Source: an uncultured Paracoccaceae bacterium
GTDB taxonomy: Bacteria; Pseudomonadota; Alphaproteobacteria; Rhodobacterales; Rhodobacteraceae
Length of the DNA: 10,233 nt
Direction: 5' to 3'
Assembly (NCBI GenBank): GCA_937916485.1
Contig: CALFSV010000002.1
Location: 1 to 10,233, forward strand
Shown: piece by piece, positions 1 to 6,758 of the stretch
How positions within the stretch are numbered: position 1 is the first letter of the stretch
How the letters are laid out: each line of letters starts with the position of its first letter
The notes under the pieces: model-generated
Databases searched by the model: none
What the model saw: the letters and a program-made list of their open reading frames with translations, nothing else
Told to the model about the DNA's origin: nothing
Translations under genes and position numbers: made by a program

Positions 1-72
1 ACGGGATGTGACAAGTAGGGAGGGTTGAGATAATGTTTAATTGATAATTTGAAAAGTATTTTGATCCCCAAT

Positions 73-100
73 TTGCGGCCTCGCGAAAGGTTGGGATAAC
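73..100 (+). promoter_or_regulatory. Candidate promoter of the lipoprotein gene
   Basis: A TTGCGG (73-78) is followed after 16 bases by GATAAC (95-100), which matches four of six positions of the TATAAT box. It lies about 50 bases upstream of the TTG start at 154. The sequence from 1 to about 75 is clearly more AT-rich than the rest of the window, as expected of a regulatory gap in a GC-rich genome. The match is weak and other hexamer pairings in the AT-rich stretch are possible, so this is only a candidate. Confidence 0.3.
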
Positions 101-116
101 TCTCGCAAAATAGACC

Positions 117-143
117 CTCGGCATTTGGAACCCTTTTGCCGAG
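117..143 (+). other. Leader hairpin overlapping the ribosome binding site
   Basis: CTCGGCA (117-123) and TGCCGAG (137-143) form a perfect 7-bp inverted repeat around a 13-base loop. The right arm shares GAG with the Shine-Dalgarno stretch GAGAGGA (141-147) that serves the TTG start at 154. If the mRNA folds this way, part of the ribosome binding site is paired, which could tune translation. The pairing is seen directly; a regulatory role is inference. Confidence 0.35.
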
Positions 144-153
144 AGGATCTGCA

Positions 154-750
154 TTGAAGCTAGCATCTAGAATTGGTGTTTTGACCACACTTATCGGGGC
201 TTTGGTGGCCTGTGCCGCGCCCGCCGTGGAAGTGACGCGCAGTCAGCCCCTAACATTCGCGAGTGGCGAGGACTTTCTGAATCCCAACCTGTCCGGGGAC
301 CGGATGCTGGCCTACCTCACCGGTTACAGTTTCTGGGATAATACGCCCCCCGGGTCCGCCGCCATCGCCCGTCCCGTCATCCATCGACAGGCCGGGGGGA
401 TCGGGACCTATGCGGATCCGATCACCCTTGCTGTCGGCCATCGGATCGTGGGCTCGGTCCAAACTCTCGATTTCCCGGCAGGCACCCGCTTCTATTTCCC
501 CGAACTGCGCCGCTATGCGATTGTCGAGGATGTCTGCGGCGATGGCCCCACGCCTCAGAACGGGCCCTGCCATATCGGGTATAACGGTTTGCCCTGGCTT
601 GATATTTACGTCGGAGGCGAAACGGTGGAAGCCTCGGTGTCCCATGCCTGCATGTATTCGATCACGCGGGTTCACCAGGTCATCCGCGACCCCAGCCCGG
701 GGTATCCGGTCATTGCCGGTCCGTTGACCGAAACTGGCTGCGCCGTCTGA
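154..750 (+). CDS. Predicted lipoprotein with a 3D/double-psi-barrel-like core
   Basis: This gene encodes a 198-residue protein of unknown function, probably anchored in the envelope. I chose TTG at 154 because GAGAGGA (141-147) sits 6 bases upstream and because this start gives a compact lipoprotein signal. A Lys-Arg-containing head is followed by a hydrophobic stretch and the lipobox LVAC, with the lipidated Cys at residue 20. Ala follows the Cys, so no Asp inner-membrane retention signal is present. An in-frame TTG at 136 would add six residues but lacks such a binding site. Residues 107-155 (FPAGTRFYFPELRRYAIVED, then WLDIYVGG) resemble the pattern of 3D or double-psi beta-barrel domains, where a conserved Asp follows a beta strand. 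Four more cysteines (128, 139, 166, 196) could form two disulfides in the periplasm. A 97-base gap with no clear U-tract terminator separates it from the next gene. The lipoprotein call is firm; the fold is tentative. Confidence 0.75.
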   Translation: MKLASRIGVLTTLIGALVACAAPAVEVTRSQPLTFASGEDFLNPNLSGDRMLAYLTGYSFWDNTPPGSAAIARPVIHRQAGGIGTYADPITLAVGHRIVGSVQTLDFPAGTRFYFPELRRYAIVEDVCGDGPTPQNGPCHIGYNGLPWLDIYVGGETVEASVSHACMYSITRVHQVIRDPSPGYPVIAGPLTETGCAV

Positions 751-847
751 GGCCATCCTGCCCCATGCTTGCCGACCCGGTCGGGGCCTGCCAGTGTCAA
801 AGCAGGCGGGCCTTGCCCGGGGTGGATTTAGCCAAGGGGGGTAGGCC

Positions 848-2866
848 ATGGCGCAGACAGGATGGGGCATCATTGGTTCGGGGCAGATCGCCCAGAACTT
901 TGCCGATGGATTGGCGGAATCGGCGTCTGGCAGGCTTATGGCCATTGCCAGCCGTTCGGCCGACCGGCGACAGGCCTTTGGCGACCGGAACGGGGTGCAA
1001 GCGGCCAACCGCCACAGCACCTATGCCGCCCTTGTCGCCGATCCCAAGGTTGATGCCGTCTACATCTCGACCCCGCATCCCTGGCATGCAGAGCTTGCCC
1101 TTACGGCGATCCGCGCCGGTAAGCCTGTGCTGGTGGAGAAGCCCGCCGGTCTGAATGCTGCAGAGGTTGTCACGATTGCCGACGCCGCCCGGCAGGAAGG
1201 CGTCCTGTTCATGGAAGCTTTCATGTACCGCTGCCACCCGCAAATTGCCCGGCTTGTCGCCCTGATCCGGGAGGGGGCCATCGGCGAGGTGACGCATATA
1301 CGCACCGCCTTTGGCTTTGCCGCGCCGCGCGATGCCGCGTCGCGACTGTACGACCCGGCGCTTGGCGGGGGCGGCATTCTTGATGTCGGGGGCTACCCGA
1401 TGTCGCTGGCCTGCCTTGTGGCCGGGGTCGCCGGGGGGGGCACCTATGCCGAACCTGATGAGGTCAGCGGAACCGGCATCATCGGGCCGACCGGGGTGGA
1501 CGAGGTCGCCTATGGCCTCTTGCGCTTTGCCAATGGCATCACCGCCGAGATTGCCTGCGCGGTGGCGCGGAACATGACCAATTCGGCCGAGGTCATCGGG
1601 ACCGAAGGGCGCATCCTTCTGCCCGATCCTTGGGTGCCGGGGCGAAACAAGGGCCCGTCCGACGCGGTGATCGAGGTCACGACGCAGGCAGGCACGCGGG
1701 TTGAGCATCTCAACCACCCCGAACATCTGTTTACCTTTGAGGCAGAGGTGGCCAGCCGCGCCGTGGCCGAAGGGGCATTGTCGGCCCCTGCGCCCGCCCT
1801 GTCGCCCGCCGACAGCATTGCCAACGCCCGGTCGCTTGACCGGTGGCGGCAGGCGGTCGGCTATAGGACGCTGGCCGATCAGCCGACACAGACCCGCCGT
1901 CTGTCGGGGACTTTGCCAAAGGGCTTGCCCGCCATGCGCAAGATCGCGGTCGAGGGGGTAGCAACACCGATGTCCCAGCTGATCATGGGCTGCGACAATC
2001 AGGATGGCATTGCCGGCGGGGCCATCGTCTGGGACGCCTGGATGGAGGCTGGGGGCAACGCGTTTGATACCGCCTTTGTCTACGGTGGCGGCCGTCACGA
2101 GTCCGTGTTTGGCCAGTGGATCGCCTCGCGCGGGGTGGCCGACGAGGTGGTCGTGATCGGCAAGGGTGCCCACAGTCCCTATTGCCTGCCCGGCGCGATC
2201 GAAGCGCAGCTGGATATATCGCTGGGGCGTCTGGGTCTTGATCGGGTCCCTGTCTATATCATGCATCGGGACAATCCCGACGTTCCGGTGAGTGAGTTCG
2301 TCGATGCGCTTAACCAATTGCACAGGGCGGGGCGGATTGGGGCCTTTGGCGGCTCCAACTGGTCGGTGGCGCGTTTGGAAGAGGCCAATGCCTACGCCGC
2401 GGCGCATGGACTACAGCCCATGCGCTTTCTCAACAACAACCTGTCGCTGGCGGTGATGGAACGGGCCGTCTGGCCGGGGTGCATCACCTCGCACGATCCC
2501 GCCACGCTGGCCTTCCTTGCCGACACCGGCACGGTCCATGTCAGCTGGTCGAGTCAGGCGCGGGGCTATTTTCTGCCCGAAGCGCTGCGTGACCGGCTCC
2601 CGCCCGAGACGGCGCCCGACACCTGCTTTGGCAGTCCCGACAACGCAGAGCGACGCCGCCGGGCCGAGGTTCTGGCAGCGCGTCACGGTGTCAGCGCCAA
2701 CAACATCGCGCTGGCCTGGGTGCTGGCGCGTCCGTTCCCGTCGCTTGCCCTTGTCGGTCCGCGCAGCGTGGACGAGATCGCGACAACCCTTCCAGCCATG
2801 GGACTGACCCTTTCGGCGGCCGAGCTTGACTGGCTCGACCTGGCCCTGGGGAGCGAAGGACTCTAG
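848..2866 (+). CDS. Fused Gfo/Idh/MocA oxidoreductase and aldo/keto reductase
   Basis: This gene encodes a 672-residue cytoplasmic two-domain NAD(P)-dependent oxidoreductase. Residues 1 to about 340 are a Gfo/Idh/MocA-type dehydrogenase. They contain the Rossmann nucleotide loop GIIGSGQIA (7-15), the conserved EKP (97-99, with Lys98 the expected catalytic or binding lysine), and GGGILDVGGYP (174-184), whose Tyr183 sits where dihydrodiol-dehydrogenase-like members carry an active-site Tyr. After a linker near 341-362, residues about 363-672 are an aldo/keto reductase barrel. Its catalytic tetrad is recognisable as Asp407 (FDTA), Tyr412 (VYG), Lys439 (IGKG) and His473 (IMHRD). No domain looks truncated. 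ATG 848 is preceded by AAGGGGGG (834-841) at good spacing. Both families act mostly on sugars, polyols and related carbonyl compounds, so a role in carbohydrate or polyol conversion is plausible, but no substrate can be read from the sequence. The neighbours do not reveal a pathway. Confidence 0.9.
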   Translation: MAQTGWGIIGSGQIAQNFADGLAESASGRLMAIASRSADRRQAFGDRNGVQAANRHSTYAALVADPKVDAVYISTPHPWHAELALTAIRAGKPVLVEKPAGLNAAEVVTIADAARQEGVLFMEAFMYRCHPQIARLVALIREGAIGEVTHIRTAFGFAAPRDAASRLYDPALGGGGILDVGGYPMSLACLVAGVAGGGTYAEPDEVSGTGIIGPTGVDEVAYGLLRFANGITAEIACAVARNMTNSAEVIGTEGRILLPDPWVPGRNKGPSDAVIEVTTQAGTRVEHLNHPEHLFTFEAEVASRAVAEGALSAPAPALSPADSIANARSLDRWRQAVGYRTLADQPTQTRRLSGTLPKGLPAMRKIAVEGVATPMSQLIMGCDNQDGIAGGAIVWDAWMEAGGNAFDTAFVYGGGRHESVFGQWIASRGVADEVVVIGKGAHSPYCLPGAIEAQLDISLGRLGLDRVPVYIMHRDNPDVPVSEFVDALNQLHRAGRIGAFGGSNWSVARLEEANAYAAAHGLQPMRFLNNNLSLAVMERAVWPGCITSHDPATLAFLADTGTVHVSWSSQARGYFLPEALRDRLPPETAPDTCFGSPDNAERRRRAEVLAARHGVSANNIALAWVLARPFPSLALVGPRSVDEIATTLPAMGLTLSAAELDWLDLALGSEGL

Positions 2867-2875
2867 GGTAGGGGA

Positions 2876-3187
2876 ATGTGGATCGCCTGGGACAAACGCC
2901 GCGGACGAAATGGTTCCAACGCCCTGCCTGTGGCAAAGCGGGCCATTGTGGAACATGACCCGCGCTCGCTCTGGGTCGGCCCCGGGGGTCGATCCGGCAG
3001 GCGCACGGTTGGTCCCGATCGCGCTTTGGCCGGCTCTCGCGCCCGGTAGAGCCGGATTGACCTCGCCAAGCGCCAGTTGGTCGACGCTCGGTTGCGCGGG
3101 TCCTTGCCGCACCCCATCCGGACGGAAGGTCCGTGGATGGTGGCGGTGGACAAGATCGACCGGGACAAGAGGCAGCCGGATCGGTAG
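2876..3187 (+). pseudogene. Possible broken small gene with an in-frame amber stop
   Basis: An ATG at 2876 lies 9 bases after the oxidoreductase stop. It has AGGG (2865-2868), overlapping that stop, as a Shine-Dalgarno sequence 7 bases upstream. The frame runs 57 codons to TAG (3047-3049), then continues in the same frame for 45 more codons to TAG (3185-3187). In the segment after the first stop I count 40 of 45 codons ending in G or C. This matches the coding bias of the neighbours and is higher than in the segment before it. The predicted residues there (for example GPWMVAVDKIDRDKRQPDR) look like ordinary soluble protein. I do not recognise the family. It may be a decayed gene, a 57-residue small protein followed by chance coding bias, or a sequencing error at the TAG. 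In GC-rich DNA such frames also arise by chance. Confidence 0.3.
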
Positions 3188-3207
3188 CCTGCTGTTCCGA
3201 TCAAAGG

Positions 3208-3239
3208 CAGTTTGGGCAAACCTGCAATAGCTCAAACTG
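3208..3239 (+). other. 10-bp stem hairpin in the intergenic gap
   Basis: CAGTTTGGGC (3208-3217) pairs with GCTCAAACTG (3230-3239) through nine Watson-Crick pairs and one G-U pair, around a 12-base loop. No run of T follows on the plus strand, and the opposite strand shows only a short CCTTTG. It is therefore not a standard intrinsic terminator in either direction. It could be a transcript-end structure upstream of Rho-dependent termination, or part of a leader RNA of the downstream operon. Confidence 0.4.
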
Positions 3240-3366
3240 GGCTGCATAACCGATCTGATCCACAACCTGGGGCGATAAAGGGTCTCTGCGCCGTTTCCTT
3301 GGGCAATGGGGACCTGAATGGCCCCGAATGCTACCTTTGTCACGATATATGGGCAAATTGCAGTAG
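3214..3366 (+). repeat. Imperfect direct repeat upstream of the operon
   Basis: GGGCAAACCTGCAATAG (3214-3230) recurs as GGGCAAATTGCAGTAG (3351-3366), with one base deleted and two changed. The copies start 137 bases apart in the gap before the transglutaminase/amidoligase gene. The first copy covers one side and the loop of the hairpin at 3208-3239; the second abuts the palindrome at 3368-3403. Two such copies could be paired protein-binding sites or remains of a local duplication. A chance match of this length is possible. Confidence 0.3.
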
Positions 3367-3367
3367 A

Positions 3368-3403
3368 GCTTGGCCAGCGCTTGTGTGACACAAGGGGCCA
3401 AGC
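3368..3403. promoter_or_regulatory. Nested palindrome, candidate operator or leader hairpin
   Basis: The outer arms GCTTGGCC (3368-3375) and GGCCAAGC (3396-3403) are a perfect 8-bp inverted repeat. Inside them, CTTGTGT (3380-3386) and ACACAAG (3388-3394) form a second perfect 7-bp inverted repeat around a single G. Four bases on the left and one on the right separate the two levels. The element ends 23 bases before the ATG at 3427 and 5 bases before the probable ribosome binding site GGAAGG (3409-3414). As DNA, the inner TTGTGTGACACAA is a plausible dimer-binding operator. As RNA, the outer stem could close a leader hairpin beside the binding site, although the innermost pairs could not close around one base. 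The symmetry is seen directly; the function is inferred. Confidence 0.5.
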
Positions 3404-3426
3404 AGTTCGGAAGGCCACCATCCCTC

Positions 3427-6400
3427 ATGTCCATCCTCGCCAGTATTCACCATCTGACGCACTATAAGTACGACCGTCCCGTCACGCTTGGCCCCCAGGT
3501 CATCCGCCTGCGGCCGGCCCCCCACAGTCGGACAAGGGTGCTGTCCCATTCGCTCAAGGTGTCGCCGGCCAATCACTTTGTGAACTATCAGCAGGACCTT
3601 TATGGCAACTGGCTGGCCCGCTACGTGTTTCCCGATCCGGTGTCCGAATTGAAGGTCGAGGTTGATCTGACCGCCGACATGACGGTTTACAACCCGTTCG
3701 ACTTTTTCGTCGAGGCGCAGGCCGAGGAATGGCCCTTCGAGTATCCCGAGGATATCGCCGAAGACCTGACCATCTATCGCAACTGCGAACCGGCCGGGCC
3801 GCTTCTTGCCCAATTTCTGGCGACCGTCCCGCGCGATCCGATGCGCACCGTCGACTTTATCGTCATGCTGAATGCCAAGGTCGCGAATGACATCGGCTAT
3901 GTCATCCGGCTGGAGCCGGGGGTGCAGACCCCGGAAGAGACACTTGGCACCGCCCTTGGGTCTTGTCGCGATTCAAGCTGGCTTTTGGTCAATGCCCTGC
4001 GCCACCTTGGGTTTGCCGCCCGGTTCGTGTCGGGCTACCTGATCCAGCTCAAGCCCGATCTGGTGGCCATCGACGGGCCGGCCGGGGCCACCCACGACTT
4101 TACCGACCTGCATGCCTGGTGCGAGGTTTATCTGCCCGGCGCCGGTTGGGTCGGCCTTGACCCGACGTCGGGCCTTTTGACTGGCGAAAGCCACATTCCC
4201 CTGTCCGCCACCCCGCATTACCGCAACGCCGCCCCGATCTCGGGCATGGCGAGCTATGCCGAAGTTTCGTTCGACTTCGATATGCAGGTGTCGCGGGTGG
4301 CCGAACATCCGCGCATCACCAAGCCGTTCTCGGATGCCTCCTGGGATGCCCTGAACGCGCTGGGCCACAAGGTCGACAAGGCGCTGGCCGATGGGGACGT
4401 CCGCCTGACGATGGGCGGAGAGCCGACGTTTGTCTCGATCGACGATTTCGAGGCAGAGGAATGGAACACCGGTGCGGTGGGTCCCACCAAACGCATCTTT
4501 GCCGATGCCCTGATCCGCCGGCTGCAAGCCCGCTTTGCCCCCGGTGGCTTTCTCCATTACGGGCAGGGAAAGTGGTATCCGGGCGAAACTTTGCCCCGCT
4601 GGACCTTCAGCCTTTACTGGCGGCGCGACGAGAAGCCGATCTGGCACAACCCTGATCTGATTGCCCCCGAAAAGACCGAGGCTATTGCGACCAAGGCTCA
4701 GGCCGAGGCGCTGTTGCAGACGATGGCCGAAACCCTTGGCGTGCCCTCGGAAAATGTAATGCCTGCCTTTGAGGATCCGGCCGAATGGATCGTTAAGGAA
4801 GGCAACCTGCCCGAAAACGTGACGCCCGAAAACTCGAAGCTTAAGGACGCAGAAGAGCGGAACCGGATCGCCCGCGTCTTTGGGCGCGGTCTGACCGAAC
4901 CCTCGGGCTACGTCCTGCCGGTTCAGCGCTGGCAGGCCCGCGCCCATGGCGGCAAGTGGGCGTCTGAAAAGTGGAAGCTGCGCCGGGGTCACCTGTTCCT
5001 TGTGCCCGGTGACAGCCCGGTGGGCTACCGCCTGCCGCTGGGGTCGCTGCCGCATGTGCCCGAGGCGGCCTATCCCCATGTCGTCCCCTCGGACCCCTTT
5101 GAGGATCGCGGCCCCTTGCCGGACTTTGCGACCGGGGCCGATGGTCCGGCGCAGCACCGGCAAGAGAGGGGACGCTTTACCGCGTCGGAACCGGTGCAGG
5201 AGCGGGTCGAACAGGTTATCGGCGATCTCGATGGAACCGTCCGCACCGCGATCGGCGTTGAGCCGCGCGATGGTCGTCTGTGCATCTTCATGCCGCCGGT
5301 TGAGGCGGTTGAGGATTACCTCGAACTCGTCGCCGCCGCCGAGGCCGCCGCGACCGCCCTTGGCCTGCCGGTCCATATCGAAGGCTATGGCCCCCCTAGT
5401 GATCCCCGCCTGAACGTTATCCGCGTTGCCCCCGATCCGGGCGTGATCGAGGTCAACATCCATCCCGCCCATAACTGGCAGGACTGCGTCAACATCACCG
5501 AGGCGGTCTATGAAGAGGCCCGGCAGATCCGGCTGGCCGCCGACAAGTTCATGATCGACGGCCGCCACACCGGCACCGGGGGTGGCAACCATGTGGTCGT
5601 CGGTGGCGTGACACCCAGTGACAGCCCCTTCCTGCGGCGGCCTGACCTGCTGGCCAGCCTGATCCGGCATTGGAACCGGCACCCCTCGCTGTCCTACCTG
5701 TTCTCGGGCCTCTTCATCGGCCCGACCTCGCAGGCCCCCCGGATCGACGAGGCGCGGTTGGATTCGCTCTATGAGCTTGAGATTGCCTTGTCCCAGGTGC
5801 CGATCCCGGGGCAGGGGGCGGCGCCCCAACCTTGGCTCGTTGACCGGCTGTTCCGCAACCTTCTGGTTGATGTGACCGGCAACACCCACCGGGCTGAGAT
5901 CTGTATCGACAAGCTTTATTCCCCCGACGGCCCGACAGGTCGTCTGGGGCTGGTCGAGTTTCGCGGCTTCGAGATGCCGCCAAACCCCCGCATGAGCCTT
6001 GCCCAACAGCTCCTTCTCAGGGCGATCATCGCGCGGATGTGGAAAAGCCCGCTCACCGGCAATCTGTCACGCTGGGGCACAACACTCAGCGACCGGTTCA
6101 TGCTGCCGCATTTCGTCTGGGCCGATTTCCTTGATGTGCTGGCTGACCTGCGCGACCACGGCTTTGACCTTGATCCCGCCTGGTTCGAAGCGCAGGCCGA
6201 GTTCCGCTTTCCCTTCTGTGGCGAGGTTGAGGTCGAAGGCGTCAAGCTGGAGCTTCGCCAGGCCCTCGAGCCCTGGCACGTGCTGGGCGAAACCGGGGCC
6301 ATCGGCGGGACCGTGCGTTATACGGACAGCTCGGTCGAACGGTTGCAGGCCAAGCTGACGACCTCTGACCCTGACCGCTATATCGTGACCTGCAACAAGC

Positions 6401-6756
6401 GGCGGATGCCGATGCAAAAGACAGGCACCAATGGCGTGTCCGTGGCAGGCCTGCGCTACAAGGCCTGGCAGCCGCCCCTGGCGCTGCACCCGGTCTTGCC
6501 GGTGGATGCTCCTCTCACCTTTGACATCTACGATACCTGGACCGGGCGGGCGCTGGGCGGTTGCACCTATCATGTCGCCCACCCCGGCGGGCGGAACTAC
6601 GACACCTTCCCCGTCAACGGCAACGAGGCCGAGGCGCGGAGGCTGGCCCGGTTTGAACCCATGGGTCATACCGCCGGCTTCTATGAGCCAGTGAGCGAGA
6701 CGCCCCATCCGGAATGCCCGATGACGCTGGATCTGCGGCGTTCTCCGGGGATGTGA
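3427..6756 (+). CDS. Transglutaminase-like peptidase fused to DUF2126 amidoligase
   Basis: This gene encodes a 1109-residue cytoplasmic protein with no signal peptide. Residues 1 to about 90 match the bacterial transglutaminase N-terminal domain ([12 protein letters not shown], then RLRPAP). About residues 130-260 form the transglutaminase/peptidase core with a complete triad: Cys180 (GSCRDSS), His229 (DLHAWCEVY) and Asp245 (GLDPTSG). About residues 300-1105 are DUF2126, which the domain database describes as a putative amidoligase. Notable stretches are LTMGGEPTF (327-335), [11 protein letters not shown] (377-387) and the glycine-rich [12 protein letters not shown] (711-722). The length is normal for this fused family. 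I chose ATG 3427, with GGAAGG 12 bases upstream, over an in-frame TTG at 3370 because homology begins at [19 protein letters not shown] and the earlier start would run through the palindrome. The stop overlaps the next start. The expected role is to form or break amide (peptide-like) bonds on an unknown substrate, working with the next two products. Confidence 0.93.
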   Translation: MSILASIHHLTHYKYDRPVTLGPQVIRLRPAPHSRTRVLSHSLKVSPANHFVNYQQDLYGNWLARYVFPDPVSELKVEVDLTADMTVYNPFDFFVEAQAEEWPFEYPEDIAEDLTIYRNCEPAGPLLAQFLATVPRDPMRTVDFIVMLNAKVANDIGYVIRLEPGVQTPEETLGTALGSCRDSSWLLVNALRHLGFAARFVSGYLIQLKPDLVAIDGPAGATHDFTDLHAWCEVYLPGAGWVGLDPTSGLLTGESHIPLSATPHYRNAAPISGMASYAEVSFDFDMQVSRVAEHPRITKPFSDASWDALNALGHKVDKALADGDVRLTMGGEPTFVSIDDFEAEEWNTGAVGPTKRIFADALIRRLQARFAPGGFLHYGQGKWYPGETLPRWTFSLYWRRDEKPIWHNPDLIAPEKTEAIATKAQAEALLQTMAETLGVPSENVMPAFEDPAEWIVKEGNLPENVTPENSKLKDAEERNRIARVFGRGLTEPSGYVLPVQRWQARAHGGKWASEKWKLRRGHLFLVPGDSPVGYRLPLGSLPHVPEAAYPHVVPSDPFEDRGPLPDFATGADGPAQHRQERGRFTASEPVQERVEQVIGDLDGTVRTAIGVEPRDGRLCIFMPPVEAVEDYLELVAAAEAAATALGLPVHIEGYGPPSDPRLNVIRVAPDPGVIEVNIHPAHNWQDCVNITEAVYEEARQIRLAADKFMIDGRHTGTGGGNHVVVGGVTPSDSPFLRRPDLLASLIRHWNRHPSLSYLFSGLFIGPTSQAPRIDEARLDSLYELEIALSQVPIPGQGAAPQPWLVDRLFRNLLVDVTGNTHRAEICIDKLYSPDGPTGRLGLVEFRGFEMPPNPRMSLAQQLLLRAIIARMWKSPLTGNLSRWGTTLSDRFMLPHFVWADFLDVLADLRDHGFDLDPAWFEAQAEFRFPFCGEVEVEGVKLELRQALEPWHVLGETGAIGGTVRYTDSSVERLQAKLTTSDPDRYIVTCNKRRMPMQKTGTNGVSVAGLRYKAWQPPLALHPVLPVDAPLTFDIYDTWTGRALGGCTYHVAHPGGRNYDTFPVNGNEAEARRLARFEPMGHTAGFYEPVSETPHPECPMTLDLRRSPGM

Positions 6757-6758
6757 TG
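6754..6758 (+). promoter_or_regulatory. TGATG stop-start overlap, translational coupling
   Basis: The TGA of the amidoligase gene (6754-6756) shares its A with the ATG of the ATP-grasp gene (6756-6758). GGGGA (6747-6751) lies just upstream as a closely spaced binding site. An overlap of this kind usually means that ribosomes ending the first gene restart on the second, which keeps the two proteins in a fixed ratio. An in-frame ATG at 6714 would extend the second protein into the first gene and looks less likely. Confidence 0.75.

Larger units (their letters stand above)
2867..3426. other. 560-base gap with structured, partly gene-like DNA
   Basis: No convincing intact gene is present. The left part (2876-3187) carries an amber-interrupted reading frame, listed separately. 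The right part (about 3190-3426) is less GC-rich and holds a hairpin, an imperfect direct repeat and a nested palindrome, also listed separately. I found no U-tract terminator after the oxidoreductase gene and no convincing -35/-10 pair for the downstream operon. The operon's promoter should nevertheless lie here, because the gap is far larger than the operon's internal junctions. Confidence 0.6.

Noticed and set aside
772..807. Possible terminator between the lipoprotein and oxidoreductase genes
   Set aside because: CCGAC/GTCGG (772-784) and GCCTGC/GCAGGC (786-807) are short inverted repeats, but neither is followed by a T run, and such GC-rich repeats are common by chance here.
797..2407. 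536-codon open frame on the minus strand
   Set aside because: It is antisense to the fused oxidoreductase whose catalytic residues are all identified, and it has no domain pattern of its own.
2863..3219. 118-codon minus-strand frame in the gap
   Set aside because: Its composition is rich in Arg, Pro and Ser, as expected of antisense translation of GC-rich DNA, and it has no motif. The plus-strand frame at 2876-3187 is the better candidate.
3337..3366. TTGTCA at 3337 or TATATG at 3346 as an operon promoter
   Set aside because: Neither hexamer has an acceptable partner at 16-18 bases, so I did not call a promoter although one must lie in or before this gap.
2411..3421. 336-codon open frame on the minus strand spanning the gap
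   Set aside because: It covers the end of the oxidoreductase gene and the gap, has no motif or convincing binding site, and reads through the palindrome and hairpin.
3370..3426. Extended TTG start for the amidoligase gene
   Set aside because: The extra 19 residues fall in the palindrome and show no family similarity, while the conserved N-terminal domain begins at the ATG at 3427.
3973..6006. 677-codon open frame on the minus strand
   Set aside because: It lies wholly inside the amidoligase gene, which has clear domains. Its translation shows no recognisable motif, and long open antisense frames are expected from the strong G/C bias of third positions.
6714..6755. Extended ATG start for the ATP-grasp gene
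   Set aside because: It would overlap the previous gene by 43 bases. The TGATG junction at 6754 is the usual coupled arrangement, and the extra 14 residues carry no conserved pattern.
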